56,735 nt of DNA from Nemertoderma westbladi (GCA_032718475.1 JAUCBJ010007929.1:1-56735); one strand, 5' to 3'. Positions 1 through 10,884 are shown, numbered from the stretch's first letter. Numbers and translations: made by a program. The notes: generated by a model not told the origin, from the letters alone.

Positions 1-780
1 AAAACTAATTGATCTTAAAACAGATATATAACGGATTACTCAGAATCACAGAAAGTGAAGGTATTTCAATAATGATTTCTTTAATAAATAGAAAGCGCAA
101 TAATTTATGGGAAATCCTTATCTAAAACATTTTTAATAGATAGTAGGTCATGGGAAAACATATAAAATGTCCTAAAAATTAATTTCAAACTTGTTATTTT
201 CGGCGGGTCCCGAATTTTGGTGCTAGCTCAAAAATTAAAACAATGTGAATAATTTAAATTGATTGTGTGAACCTGTTTTTCGCGTAATAGGGGTGGGTAT
301 TTGTGATCTTGATTTTGATGGAATATATTCGGGTTACTTCAGACATATCAAACTTATATGTTTCGATCCTGGGTGCAAAATTTTGTTCAACACGAAATTT
401 TGAAAAATCATCCAAATATAGTTCAATTGAATGTGCCAACTTATTTCTCCCATTTTACTGGTTTATGGAGGTTCTCAATTCAATGGAATAAAATGCAATA
501 AAATCAAACGAGACATCTTAAACTTATATTTTTCGGAAGTGTGTTCCTCAATTTGGTTCTAGTACCAAATTTTGAAATCCATAAAATTTATTAATTGATT
601 TTGTCATCTTGATACTTCGTTAGACGGGTTTGTAATTCTGAATTCAATGGAATAAGTAAAAATTGCATATAAGAGTTCTCGAACTAGTATATTTCGGCGG
701 TGGGTGAAAGTTTTTGTGCCAGCACCAAATTTTAAGGAAATTGATCAATAGATAGTATCATCTTGTTACCTACTTGTTAC
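1..780. repeat. Degenerate ~165-bp tandem repeats, no gene
   Basis: AT-rich sequence with no credible gene. From about 190 to 780 a diverged block recurs at roughly 195, 355, 525 and 690. Each copy has a 'ttcggcgg/ttcgatcc' start, then a '(gcac)caaattttg'-like segment, then 'attgattttgtcatcttg' or a variant. Spacing is 157-173 bases. The small ORFs here are fragments of this repeat. Confidence 0.45.
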
Positions 781-1316
781 TTAATTTTTTTTCTTATTTG
801 AGATTCAGAATACTGAAATATATTATGAACAAACAAAAAATCTGACGTTTCTTTGAAATTTTTTGATTTTAGGTGGGGGGTGTTGGGGGTCAATATGACC
901 CCTCCCGGTATTTGTACTGTACTTTATAGCCCGGTACTAATAGGGTTCGGCAATGTTATACAATTTCAGATTTTCAACTTTTTGAGTAAATCGATATCAC
1001 TTTTTCTGCTGGCGGACCCCTTTTCTTTTCAACCAACCACTTTTAATTATAGGCGAAAAACGGAATGTAAAACCACGTAACTTCATTATTTGATACTTGG
1101 TTGGTAGTGGAATAGCTATGTAAATCATGGCAAAACTTCATTTTTTGTTTTTATCGATTATCTGTGCACCGCAAAGTTAACATAAAGCGTTCGTGAATAT
1201 TAAATATTTGAAATTCATTTTTATTAGCATCATTATATCGTGATACTCATAATCCAACCTTTCCGTAAAATTGATTGCGAATTCTTTTCCAATAAATGCG
1301 AAATATCTTCCTGCTT

Positions 1317-1441
1317 ATTTTGAGAACTTTGTTCCTATTCATATTTTGAGAACTTTGTTCCTATTCATATTTTGAGAACTTTGTTCCTATTCATATTTTG
1401 AGAACTTTGTTCCTATTCATATTTTGAGAACATTGTTCCAA
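1317..1441. repeat. 26-bp minisatellite, five units
   Basis: The 26-base unit 'attttgagaactttgttcct' plus 'attcat' is repeated head to tail starting at 1317, 1343, 1369, 1395 and 1421. Units are almost identical and the last one decays. It leads directly into a looser repeat of the core 'aactttgttcc'. Confidence 0.85.
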
Positions 1442-1745
1442 TAGGGTGCGAACTTTGTTCGAATGTATCTTTTACTAACATTGTTCCAATGCTTATATTT
1501 TATTTGCAAACTTTGCTGTAATGCGGTTCGCAAACTTTGTCCCAATAAATCAGTCTGAACTCAGTTCCAATCCTGAATTTGCTAACTTTCCCAATCCTGA
1601 ATTTGCTAACTTTCCCAATGCTTAATTTGCAAATTTTGTTCCAATTATGGGTGTGAACTTTGTCCCATATAGGGTGCGAACTTTGTTCCATATAGGGTCC
1701 GATCGTTGTCCCAATGACCCAATATGGCTCTCTTACAGTTTGCCG
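1442..1745. repeat. Degenerate 'aactttgtccc' repeats, some with the CCCATATAGGG motif
   Basis: Repeats of 'gaactttgttcc/gtccc' continue here with variable spacers. Two carry 'cccatataggg' or 'ccatatagggt' (about 1662-1700), the same motif that dominates the large satellite at 52560-56460. The 83-aa minus-strand ORF here is only a translation of these repeats. Confidence 0.5.
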
Positions 1746-1769
1746 TACCACATATATTTATATTCAATA

Positions 1770-2190
1770 TACACCATGTCCCGTAATATACTGTAGTGTC
1801 ATTTTCTGATGACACGGAACCCCCCCCCCCCCCCAGATTTTTCTACAAATCTTTATCATATTGCTTGAAATTAGAAACACCACTAGTTCCATTCACCGTC
1901 GATGACCCCATGAAGCCGGAATTTTCGATTTTGCCTTTAAATTTTTTTTATAAGCGTTTTAAAAAAGTGTCTTTTGCGAAATCGCACCCTCCCTATCGTG
2001 GCCATTCTTCACATTAGTGGTAATTTTTTCATATTATTAGAAAGTTTGCGTTGCAAGGATTCAAAATATTTAACAATATCTGAATTTCGTTGAGAAACAA
2101 CTGAGATATAGGCGTTAAAAGATTGCAAGAATTATCGTTCGCTGCAGGCCATTTATTCTATTTAATAAAAATACACAAAATTCTAGAATG
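1770..2190 (+). repeat. Left terminal inverted repeat of the 1770-7690 element
   Basis: Matches the reverse complement of 7302-7690 along nearly its full length. Shared landmarks are the C run, 'ctacaaatctttatcatat', 'aagccggaattttcgatttt' and 'ggccatttattctatttaat'. A run of 15 C at 1820-1834 lies within it. Confidence 0.75.
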
Positions 2191-2463
2191 TGTTATTTAT
2201 TTTATAAAGTACAGTATATCAACATTTACTCTGCATGCACCCTACAGTGGAAAGTAAGACAGGTTGTATTTTCTCGAGGTAATGGTTTCGCGACTCCTCT
2301 ACCGTATATCCGAATAGCCTGGCAATGAACCTTGGCATCTATGTCGGTTTCGTTAACAACCTCCCCGTCGCAGTTCCAACAGCTAACCTCGTCATCCCTC
2401 ATAACATCCTCGTCTGTTTTCAGTATCGCAGTATAACTTTCCGCGCGGCGTTCCGCTCTTCTT

Positions 2464-2799
2464 CTAGCCTGCTAGATTTGGGACTGATTCCCCGTCACTG
2501 ACCCCGAGACAGCGCCAGAGGGTTTGACCGGATCTGAAGCAGGCGCAGGTGGCGCGGAGAGTCGCGAAAGACAGGCGCACCTTTATGTTCCGCATGGTGG
2601 CCGAGTAGGGTTTGTTCCACTTGGCTGAAAGAAAGTCTGCCAGCCTCCTTAGTACCATGCTGTACTCCGTCGCAAGGACACCATCGACAGTCAGTACCAG
2701 TAGAGAGAAATGTGCTTGGCGTTGAAGGCATGCATCAAGGTATTTGCGTTTCTTCTCTCGTTCAGCTCCTGACAGAACTGAGGACACTGGCCGAGTTGC
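2464..2799 (-). pseudogene. Decayed reverse-transcriptase C-terminal tail, 3' fragment
   Basis: Minus-strand reading 'SYATRPVSSVLSGAEREKKR', followed by KYLDAC and FSLLVLTVDGVL, then the AKWNKPYS and RATCACFR segments. From memory, this resembles the tail found at the C-terminus of many reverse-transcriptase-like ORFs in cnidarian and other marine invertebrate genomes (AEKEKKxKY, FTPFVVSxDG, KWxRPYS, IRATxLCLRG). It is the direct continuation of the fragment at 6571-7229; LINE insertion split the two. No start codon and no upstream RT domain are visible, so it is a relic. The family name is an inference needing a protein search. Confidence 0.55.
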
Positions 2800-2805
2800 A
2801 TAAGA
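2800..2805. repeat. Target-site duplication, 3' side of LINE copy 1
   Basis: ATAAGA here and at 6565-6570 flanks the LINE exactly. Joining the outside sequence across it restores the reading SDTPSY-ATRPVSS of the broken host frame, which supports the boundary. Confidence 0.7.
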
Positions 2806-5800
2806 CTACTACTACTAGGATCGGCATGCTGCATTGCAGCTGCATTTTTAAGAATGCTGTGCCGGCTTGTCAACAAAATTGCACCGCCACAACTCCCTAT
2901 CACCCATGACATTTGCTAGATCATCCGCATCTTCAAGGCCAGTGTCCTTTAAGATGCGTCTCAAGAAAGTCATGGGCTGTCCACCATGCTTATTCACTCC
3001 ATGAGGCTGCCAAAGTACAAGATTATGCACTGGCTGGTCCTCACGGCGAAAGCAATGTCCTGCAAAGCGGAGGCGATTTTGTTCTAGTGTCAAGCTTGGG
3101 GGAACCAATGAGACACCTCCAATGTTATATAGTGTCTGGTTGGAGATGTGTGCATTGTACTTGACACAATGAACCCGGCGTAGCATTCTTGTGAATGTGC
3201 CATCCAGAGATTTGGTGTCCTCAGCAGTTAGAGCCCAGCATGGACTCCCGTAGAGGAGTACTGGAACTACTGCTGCTCTAAATAATCGGACCTTAAGTTT
3301 CCGATTAATTCTCGGCGACTTCCAAATCCTGGAAAGCCTATTCAAGGCTGCCCATGCCTTTCCCTTACGTATTCGAAGGTCCTCACCTGACTTCCGGATC
3401 CATGATCCCAGGTAACAGAAGTCGTCCACATGCTCAAGCATACCATCCTTTGAGCTTATGCTCATCCGATCAGAGACTTGCTGAGGACTTTCAAAGTTAA
3501 CGGTCAGAATTTTGGTCTTTCTGGAGTTAATAAAAAGACCAACACTAGAAGCAGCATGTTCTAATGAGCTGAGGAGCCGTTGGGCTCCCTCTAATGATTC
3601 TGAGAGTACTCCTAAGTCATCAGCAAAGTCTAGATCAGTTAGGTACTTGGCAGGATTTCCTCGACTTCTGGAGCCAGTAGGTGGAGTTATCATCACCCCA
3701 TCATCATTATGATGATCTAAGGACATGCGTAGAACATAGTCAACCACAATAATGAACAAGAATGGTGCAAGTGTGTCTCCTTGGAGGACGCCCCATAACA
3801 CTTCAAATGGTTCTGTGTCACCGTCAACAGTAGACACAAATGTTGTCGAACCATCGTATACTGATCTGATTGCTGCAATAATTTCATCAGGAATCCCATA
3901 TAATGAAAGTATGCTGAACATACGTGAGCGAGAGACTGAATCAAAGGCCTTGAAGAAGTCAACAAAGATAACAGCCAGATGCCTGTCTTTCTTTTTTGAT
4001 AATTCTTCAATTATCCTTCTAAGTGCCAAAATGGGCTCCATGGTCCCACGACCTTTACGGAACCCATTCTGATTTCCACGGAGCAGTCTCTCAATGGGAT
4101 CCCTGATGCGATTTAATAGAATCCTATTGTATAGCTTTGCAGCAATCGAGATCAATGAGATTCCCCGAAAAGAACCATAGAGTGTTAGGTTGCCCTTCTT
4201 GGGAACTGGCACCAACTTATTTGTTTTCATTTCTTGTGGGACTCTTGTTGTTCGGTACATGTCTACTATGATGGGATAGATGAGCTTTAAACACTCAGGT
4301 ATTTTAAAGACCTCAGGGGGAACACCATCTACTCCACTGGCACGATTGGTCTTAATGCTCTTTGCAGCAGCCTTCACTTCTGCAAAGGAGATATCGCCAA
4401 TGGGAATATCTGGGAGTACAGACTCAGACACTTTTACTTCTATAAAGTTATCAGGCAATACCCTGTCATTATTGAGGAGCTTTTCAAAGTGGGCTTTCCA
4501 ACCATTGAGGCGATCGGCTGGTGATTCAGCCTTAACCTTGGTGGTTGGTTGGCTTTTCCGCCCAGTAAGCAGATTGATTGATTTCCATGCCTGGGATGAT
4601 TGCCTGCTGTCGTCAGCATCATTGATGGCATCAACCTGTTGGTTTATTAGCTCCTGTAGATTAACAGAGTACTGCCTGTTCAGGGACCTAGATGCAGCCT
4701 TAACTGCATTCTTGGCCGCTGTAGTCTGTTTGAGTCGGGACTCTTTCTGCGCCTTATGAAGGTCATTTCGGCACTTCTGAATTTTGTTGTCAGTCCAGGG
4801 GGCCCTTTTCCTGTTTCGAGGGTATACAGGAACTGTTTCTGCAGCTGCTAACTTAACTGCTTCTGTAAAGGCAGTATAGCCCTCACAGTGATCTGCCGCC
4901 TCAGAGGCAAGAGCCTCATACCTGTTGCTCAGCTGTAGTGTGAAGCTGGATCTCACACTTGGCTGTTGCAACAGAGAGGACCAGTCATGCCGCGGCAAGG
5001 CAGATTTCGTTGTTCTGCTAGCACGCAGACTAAGTCTTACCTTGGCCACAATAAGGCGGTGATCACTGGAGAAGGGTCGAAGTGTAAATGCATTACAGTC
5101 TTGTATAGAGCTCCTGTATTTCCTACGAAACAGAATATGGTCTATCTGGGACTTGTGACCACTGGGTCCACTATGAGTCCATAGCTTTCCAGTTCGCTTC
5201 TTGAACTGGGTTCCAGCCGAAAACAATCCATTTCCAGAGATAAAATCCTGAAGATGGACAGAATTTCGGTTAACACTATTGCTATAGACCCAGGGCGATG
5301 TAGGTGATTGATGCAGACTTGCATTAAAGTCTCCCAGGAATGTTAAGAATGCATGCTGATCCACTCCATCAGTAGCTGCTTGTAGATTGTGGTAGAAATT
5401 TTCCACCTCCTCTACAGGGGCAACACTAGTTGGAGAGTAGCACACAATCAGAACCACCTTAGGAAACTTCTTAGCCAGTCTTCCAGAACATGAGAAGTGG
5501 CAACGGATGATGCGGTTAGAGATTTGGTCTATTTTGTCCAATGCTGCATGTGCAGTTGGATTCATCAATAGACCAATTCCACCATTGCCACTATCATCTG
5601 CTGACGCGAGGGCGAGTCGCCAACCGCCCCCCATGTCCTTAATCAGAACCTCATCAGTCTGTCCAGTCTGCATTCGGTGCTCTTGAACACCCACTGCGCT
5701 AAGAGAAAGCTTATCTGCCAAGGCAGTCAGCTCACCTTGTCGCATTGGGGACCCGAGTGTTAGGGTGTTTACTGAGGCTAGTCTAGTGACTTGCCTCAGA

Positions 5801-6564
5801 TTCACCAATGGCTTTGTTGGTCGGGGTGGAACATGAGAGTAGCCTCCAACTCCAGAATCCCTCTCCCCATCACAATCTGGCCTCCCTGGTGACCCAGGGT
5901 TTGGGCCAGAAAGGTCATCAGGAAAGGGACTCAAAGAATTGTTGGCTGCTCTCTCTCCAGTAGGGGGTGAGACAGGCAGCCGGTCAGGAGTTAACTGACG
6001 CCTGTGAGGCCGATTGTGTCCGGTAATTCCACTGGCCTCTAGTGGCCGGACCTCCGCATTGCTAATGTAATCCATAGTGGGGGTTGGGGGTGCTTTTTTG
6101 CCGAGTCAGCTCTCGGGGCAAATACCGCACCCTGGTTTGCCATTCCACAGGGTGGGTGTCGCAATGGAGTCAGATATGAGGCCCATCACCCATATCTACT
6201 CTGGCGCACATGACCCACCATTGGCTGTTGCAGCTCATCTGCTGGGTCATGCCCTGTACCCTTGCTGCCAGGTGCAGGTCGCAGTGAAGTGCTCTCAGAG
6301 TGGACATGAGAACACTCTACTCCTGACCAGCCATTGGTAGATCACCATCTGCCTGGTCAGGCCATATACCCCTGCAGCCAAGTATATGGGTCCTTAATCC
6401 AGGACCAAGGGCGTCCTTATCCCAGAACGAAGGGGGTCCTAGTTACAGGACCAGATTTGCCCTAGTAAGAGGGTCTATGCAGCTACAGGTGGCACCTCCT
6501 TTATGCTGCATGGAGGTGGCAAGTTTTCTTGATCAATGACCTAGAATACCTGACCTGACAAACA
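2806..6564 (-). mobile_element. RTE-like LINE, near full-length copy
   Basis: A 3.76-kb non-LTR retrotransposon on the minus strand. It has a GC-richer 5' UTR (about 6076-6564), one ORF (2848-6075), a very short 3' UTR and an (AGT)n-type 3' tail (plus strand: actactactact at 2806-2817). A 6-bp duplication ATAAGA flanks it. One ORF, a short 3' UTR and a simple trinucleotide tail are typical of RTE-type elements, though the clade is not proven. It sits inside the decayed RT-tail gene of the TIR element. Copy 2 at 29223-32095 differs at about 1% of residues, so the family was recently active. Confidence 0.85.
2848..6075 (-). CDS. LINE ORF: AP-like endonuclease plus reverse transcriptase
   Basis: An intact 1075-residue polyprotein that nicks target DNA and reverse-transcribes its own RNA at the nick. 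Residues 1-90 are a Pro/Gly/Asp-rich leader. About 95-345 is an exonuclease-endonuclease-phosphatase domain: GVQEHR near 130, LGDFNAS near 245, and SDHR near 337 as the catalytic histidine motif. About 560-830 is the reverse transcriptase: FRGISLIS, FVDFFKAFDS near 705 (motif A), GVLQGDTLAPF (motif B) and FADD near 815 (catalytic aspartates). The C-terminus has the RLRFAGHCFR-type motif seen in RTE/jockey-like ORFs. ATG at 6075 follows a stop-rich UTR. Overlapping ORFs on the other strand are shadows. It appears complete and could be active. Confidence 0.9.
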   Translation of the reverse strand: MDYISNAEVRPLEASGITGHNRPHRRQLTPDRLPVSPPTGERAANNSLSPFPDDLSGPNPGSPGRPDCDGERDSGVGGYSHVPPRPTKPLVNLRQVTRLASVNTLTLGSPMRQGELTALADKLSLSAVGVQEHRMQTGQTDEVLIKDMGGGWRLALASADDSGNGGIGLLMNPTAHAALDKIDQISNRIIRCHFSCSGRLAKKFPKVVLIVCYSPTSVAPVEEVENFYHNLQAATDGVDQHAFLTFLGDFNASLHQSPTSPWVYSNSVNRNSVHLQDFISGNGLFSAGTQFKKRTGKLWTHSGPSGHKSQIDHILFRRKYRSSIQDCNAFTLRPFSSDHRLIVAKVRLSLRASRTTKSALPRHDWSSLLQQPSVRSSFTLQLSNRYEALASEAADHCEGYTAFTEAVKLAAAETVPVYPRNRKRAPWTDNKIQKCRNDLHKAQKESRLKQTTAAKNAVKAASRSLNRQYSVNLQELINQQVDAINDADDSRQSSQAWKSINLLTGRKSQPTTKVKAESPADRLNGWKAHFEKLLNNDRVLPDNFIEVKVSESVLPDIPIGDISFAEVKAAAKSIKTNRASGVDGVPPEVFKIPECLKLIYPIIVDMYRTTRVPQEMKTNKLVPVPKKGNLTLYGSFRGISLISIAAKLYNRILLNRIRDPIERLLRGNQNGFRKGRGTMEPILALRRIIEELSKKKDRHLAVIFVDFFKAFDSVSRSRMFSILSLYGIPDEIIAAIRSVYDGSTTFVSTVDGDTEPFEVLWGVLQGDTLAPFLFIIVVDYVLRMSLDHHNDDGVMITPPTGSRSRGNPAKYLTDLDFADDLGVLSESLEGAQRLLSSLEHAASSVGLFINSRKTKILTVNFESPQQVSDRMSISSKDGMLEHVDDFCYLGSWIRKSGEDLRIRKGKAWAALNRLSRIWKSPRINRKLKVRLFRAAVVPVLLYGSPCWALTAEDTKSLDGTFTRMLRRVHCVKYNAHISNQTLYNIGGVSLVPPSLTLEQNRLRFAGHCFRREDQPVHNLVLWQPHGVNKHGGQPMTFLRRILKDTGLEDADDLANVMGDRELWRCNFVDKPAQHS

Positions 6565-6570
6565 ATAAGA
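6565..6570. repeat. Target-site duplication, 5' side of LINE copy 1
   Basis: ATAAGA, matching 2800-2805. Confidence 0.7.
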
Positions 6571-7229
6571 AGGAGTGTCTGAGTCAATGACTCGAATATT
6601 GAATAACGCTCTTCATTGAGGCTGCTAGAATCCCCGAACTGAAAGGTCTCCACGAAGTCCCTCCCTGTGTTGCTCCTCGCCACTCTCTCTGATTATGGGC
6701 TCCCGTTGAACTGCTGTTCCAGGGAAAGTGAGTCGCGAACAGTTCCCCCTGCGCATCCCGTACTTCGTTATGTCTCAGGGTGACCAGCCCACCTAGTTTA
6801 CATTCGAGAGCATGTGTTAATGTGAATGCTCCTCCACAACCATCAAAGACATACCTTAATGCGACCATACCTTAATGATAGCCCATCCCGAAATTCGTTC
6901 GCTGAAAGATCGAACTGATTGACAGCTAGGGGAGTTACTGTGAGCCATGCTGCAGTTTTGGAATTGACTGCTCGATCAATAGCTCGATGACGGGTTTGAG
7001 AGAACTCATCCTTCAGCCTCACAGTTGTAGCCTCACAGTTAGCATCTACTTCAGATCTGTGATTTTTTCTGGCTAGCTGGACATTTCTTGAATGCTGATG
7101 CAAGTCTAAAGTAATCCCCTGCTTGATTGCAGAACATGCAGTTTCGGTTGCAGCCCTTGATGTAATGTAAGCAGCATTTGCAATATTGCACGGGTTTGTG
7201 ATGGAACTTATTTTATAATTGGTTGGCAA
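6571..7229 (-). pseudogene. Decayed reverse-transcriptase tail with Cys-His motif, 5' fragment
   Basis: The minus strand reads, across two frameshifts, KTAAWLTVTPLAVNQFDLSA, then a FRDGLSLRYGR segment, then DGCGGAFTLTHALECKLGG and RHNEVRDAQGEL, then LFNIRVIDSDTPSY. The C-x2-C-x6-H-x3-C motif followed by RHNEVRD and a 'F(D/N)xRV' segment resembles the zinc-knuckle plus restriction-like-endonuclease tail of certain reverse transcriptases. That match is from memory. The normally acidic position reads N in LFNIRV, consistent with decay. The frame continues at 2464-2799 once the LINE is removed. The 5' start at 7229 lies near the inner end of the right inverted repeat, so the TIR element seems to have captured only the tail of the gene. 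Confidence 0.55.
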
Positions 7230-7301
7230 CAGCGGTATTCCTATCCAATATCTATATTTATAAAATTAACGTTAATTATATTGCGTAGCTATTCATACTT
7301 A

Positions 7302-7690
7302 AACAAAATGTTCCAGAACATTGTGTATTTATTAAATAGAATAAATGGCCTTCAGCTAACAATACTTCTTGAAATCTTTGAACGCCTATATCTCAGTTGT
7401 TTCTCAACGAAATTCAGATATTGTTACATATTTCGAATCCTTGCAAGGCAAGCTTTTTAATTATATGAATTCACGATACGGAGGATGCGATTTCGCAAAA
7501 GACACTTTTTTTAAAACGCTTATAAAAAAAAATTTAAAGGCAAAATTGAAAATTCCGGCTTCATGGGGTCATCGACGGTGATTGGAACTAGGGGTGTTTC
7601 TAATTTCAAGCAATATGATAAAGATTTGTAGAAAAATCTGGGGGGGTCTGTGTCATCAGAAAATGACACTATATTACGGGTCATGGTGTA
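7302..7690 (-). repeat. Right terminal inverted repeat of the 1770-7690 element
   Basis: Inverted copy of 1770-2190. It has a shorter purine/pyrimidine run (seven G) and lacks about 35 bases present in the left arm. Confidence 0.75.
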
Positions 7691-8078
7691 ATTATATTCC
7701 GATTGTAATATACTCTATGGGTACAATTACATCTTGTTACGTTTAAATTTTTTATACTAGCTAGTTTTTGTTTCATTTTTTTTAATGTTTCTAGAACAAA
7801 TTATCTATTCATTTAATATAAAAATGTTGTCTTAGAACAAATCTTTTTTGTTCTAGAACAAAAAATAAAAAGCACTAGCTAATGGGTTAATTTTTTTAAT
7901 TTTTTATTGTATGTTATCTTTATATAAATTTTGTATACTAGCTAGTTTTTGTTAATTTTTTTTGTTCTAGAACATATTATCTATTCATTTAATATAAAAA
8001 TTATTTTGTTCTAGAACAAATATTTTAAGATCATTTCATTATATCAAAGAATTGCTATAATGGAACGGCAAAGTGTAA
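7691..8078. other. AT-rich spacer with repeated 'ttctagaacaaa'
   Basis: No gene. Several copies of 'gttctagaacaaa/tat' (7790, 7845, 7970, 8008) and two copies of 'atactagctagtttttgtt' suggest a short degenerate tandem duplication. Confidence 0.4.
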
Positions 8079-8375
8079 AGGCCATGATACACCACAGTAG
8101 CGGCGAGCGGCCCCGGCGAGCGGTCACATTTTAAAAATAGAACACATTATTTTCTATTACTTTTACTATTACTTCTATAGAAATGATAGATATACGCACT
8201 TATCTTTCACGATTATTTTCTATGGGTGATGATACACCACAACATGCCGCTGCCGATCGCCGCTCCTCTAGTGCATCATACCAAAAGTCGCCGCTCACAT
8301 CGGCCGCTCGCCGCGGCCGCACGCCGCTCGCCGCGGCCGCACGCCGCTCGCCGCTCCTGTGGTGTATCATGGCCT
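8079..8375. mobile_element. PIF/Harbinger-like MITE
   Basis: A 297-bp non-coding element. It starts AGGCCATGATACACCACAG and ends with the inverse CTGTGGTGTATCATGGCCT; complementarity continues into 'gagcggcgagcggc'. TAA flanks both ends (8076-8078, 8376-8378). A 3-bp TWA duplication and G/C-rich GGCC...GCGGCGAGCGGC ends fit non-autonomous PIF/Harbinger elements. The interior holds a further copy of the 'gatacaccaca...gccgctcg' end sequence near 8229, so an internal end duplication is likely. Confidence 0.7.
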
Positions 8376-8378
8376 TAA

Positions 8379-8660
8379 CAGTTCCCGCAATATATAAATA
8401 TTAATTTCAATATTCTAGTCTAGCACTTTAGATTAGTGTACGAGGCGAGAAGTATGGTATAGAGAATAGTAAGGTGGAATCTGTGTTTCAAAATATTTTG
8501 GATTTTGATCGTTCGAGTGGTTTTAGATTTGATTTCTCACGTGTCCAGGTTCCCGGCTCCAGGTCACATTAATAACATTAATAAAACAAGGATGTAATCG
8601 GCATTAAATATAATCAATAAAACATATAATTAACATTTTATATGGTTATACTGTACTAGA
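8379..8660. other. Spacer, no feature recognised
   Basis: Ordinary AT-rich sequence with no ORF of note, ending just before the first 1.28-kb repeat unit. Confidence 0.4.
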
Positions 8661-9945
8661 AAGGCATTTCCTAAAGGAAATGCAACCACGAAGCTAAGGA
8701 AAATTAAACAAACGGCCACACTTTGGTTCGTTGCTTAACATAGCCTAGTTTAGTAGCATTTTCCAATATAATTAACTTATATTCCCATGGAAACTACAGT
8801 TTTCTGGAACTGTTGGTTTAACCTTTGAAAAAAGATTTAGTCCAGATTGTGGTTCAGATAACATATATACCGAGTTTCAGAAAATATTGTAGTTTATGTC
8901 CAAATTACCGATTTTCTATGAAAATGCATCGGTTTGTTTGCAGTGGTTGTCAGGGAAACTGAAAAATAGAACAATGTAATTCGGATGCAGAATAAGTCAT
9001 ATAGTGGGGGTAGGTGTTGGTCCCAAGTCATAATACTATTAACTTGTGCTTCAAATTATCATTTTATAAATTTTAACATCTGTATAGTCTTGTTGCTATG
9101 GTAGCTGGATTTTCAAATTAACCTCGAACGGTTTGTATATGGACCTTATAGATGAGTTGCAAAACCCCAAGTTTATATATATTACAGTTTTGCTCCGAAT
9201 AGAGTTATGAATATAGACTTGAATAATATAGACTTTAATAAACTACAGTTTCCATGGTAACTAGATATTTCTGGGATGTTTTGAGTTTCACTAAAAATTC
9301 GAACTAGTGGTCCAGATAACACATATCCAGTTTCGTAAAATTTTATCGTGAAGTCTATGTCCAAATGAGTTATTTTCGTATAAAAACATCTGTTTTCAGC
9401 GGTTGTCATGGTAACTGCAAAATTAAACAATGAAATTCGGACGCAGAATAACTCATATAGTGGGGGTAGGGGTTGGTCCCAAGACATAACACCTTCTCCT
9501 TAGGCTTCAAATTAACATTTTGTAAATTTTAACATCTGTCTAGCCCAGTTGCCAAGGCAACTGGATTTTCTATTGAACCTCAGTCGGCTCTGCTATGGAC
9601 CTTATAGTTGAGTTGAGAAACTCCAAGTATATATGTATTATAGTTTTCCTACAAATAGAGTTATAAATATTGACTTGAAATACATAGACTTTTTTCTAAG
9701 TCCGTTGCCATGGAAACCAGATTTTTCCTGGATATGAGACCCAGCCCAAAAGATGCGCCTCGACGAGTAGTATATACATGCAAAATTTCAGGGTACTTTT
9801 AAAGGCTAGTTTTTTCTGGAGTCAAAAAAAACTAATCTGCTCCATACAAGTAAAATAGCCCACTATGAATAGACCATCTCAGCTAAGGAAAATCTTTCTT
9901 AGCGAAAGTAGTTGATTTTCCTTAGCTTCGTGGAACTGTACAGTT
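8661..9945. repeat. 1.28-kb dispersed/tandem repeat, copy 1
   Basis: Begins with a hairpin sequence (GCATTTCC/GGAAATGC around 'taaa') and CCACGAAGCTAAGGAAAAT. Ends with a second hairpin (gctaaggaaaatc 9882-9894, gattttccttagc 9914-9926) closing on 'cttcgtgg'. The ends are therefore a ~20-bp inverted repeat. Internally it is a diverged dimer: the 'catatagtgggggtagg...ttggtcccaag' block occurs near 9000 and again near 9453. Copies 1 and 3 are nearly identical. No coding capacity; the 101-aa ORF repeated in both is a by-product. Confidence 0.7.
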
Positions 9946-9959
9946 TCCTTATATTATAC

Positions 9960-10165
9960 GAGAAAGGCATTTCCTAAAGGAAATGCAACCACGAAGCTAA
10001 GGAAAATTAAACAAACGGCCACACTTTGGTTCGTTGCTTAGCCTCGTTTAGTAGCAATTGTCAATAATTAACTTCTATTCTCATGGAAACTAGAGTTCTC
10101 TGAAACTGTTGCTTTAACCTTTGAAAAAAATTCAGTAGAGATTGTGGTTCAGATAACACATACTG
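9960..10165. repeat. 1.28-kb repeat, copy 2 (truncated)
   Basis: Starts with the same hairpin plus CCACGAAGCTAAGG end and follows the unit for about 200 bases. It breaks off in 'cagataacacata' at about 10163. Confidence 0.7.
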
Positions 10166-10884
10166 TAGTGAAATCAACTGTCTGACAGTCCAGAAATCAG
10201 CAGTCTCACAGTTTGAAGAAATACATACATAAAAAGTCATTAAAAAGACAATAAAAGTCATTAAAAGGACAACAAAAGTCATTATGCATAATTCGTAAAA
10301 AAAAATGACAAAAAAAGTCAAATAAAAGGACATAAAAAATCACTGCCACTTTATATTTAGAAACCGGACCGGTACTACTAGGCCTACATGAATTCAATTT
10401 ATGAATAAACATTGTTAGTTTTGAGAATTATCATGTACTTTTTTTTTTAGGTGGGGTGGTTAGTGATCCTTAAAAACGTATTAGCAATACCGTGAGGATT
10501 GGAAACTCAGTAATGATAACTGTATATTATTTCATTCATAGTATTATATTAATAATTGCACGAAATGGTATTGGTATTATTATAATGGTATTTATATTTG
10601 AATGATAGCACAGCTAGGCAATAACACTGTTAGTGGAGCATGTTATTAATTATAAGCAAATGAAGACTCCTAGCGAGAAAAGTATGCCGTCTGAAAAAAA
10701 TTATGGGTCTATTTTCTTTCCATCAATTTCATTTGTTTTAAACCCGTAACAATTAAATTCTTAAAAAAACAGAATATATATATATAATAATAAAATAAAT
10801 ATATATATAATAATATAACAGAGGAAGAGCCCCCCACCCACCCACCCACCATACCTGCAATGCTAATAGGATTAAAGACAATGT
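10166..10884. other. Spacer with short repeats
   Basis: No gene. Contains three loose copies of 'aaaagtcattaaaaggac' (10228-10285), a TA-rich microsatellite (10770-10820) and a (CCCA)n tract at about 10830-10850. Confidence 0.45.

Larger units (their letters stand above)
1770..7690. mobile_element. DNA element with long terminal inverted repeats, interrupted by a LINE
   Basis: The two ends are inverted copies of about 400 bases (1770-2190 and 7302-7690). The outer tips are TACACCATG on the left and CATGGTGTA on the right, and both arms contain 'gtgtcattttctgatgacac'. Arms differ by several indels, including the length of a C run and a ~35-base gap, so the element is not new. Without the nested LINE it would be about 2.2 kb. 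Its interior is a decayed minus-strand reading frame. A TA duplication at the ends is possible but cannot be told from TIR sequence. Superfamily unknown; no transposase seen, so non-autonomous. Confidence 0.65.

Noticed and set aside
4280-4759. 159-aa ORF opposite the LINE (also at 30144-30623)
   Set aside because: It is the shadow of the reverse transcriptase frame and is repeated only because the LINE is.
9182-9487. 101-aa ORF also found at 11985-12290
   Set aside because: Its conservation reflects duplication of the 1.28-kb repeat; copy 4 does not keep the frame and no domain is visible.
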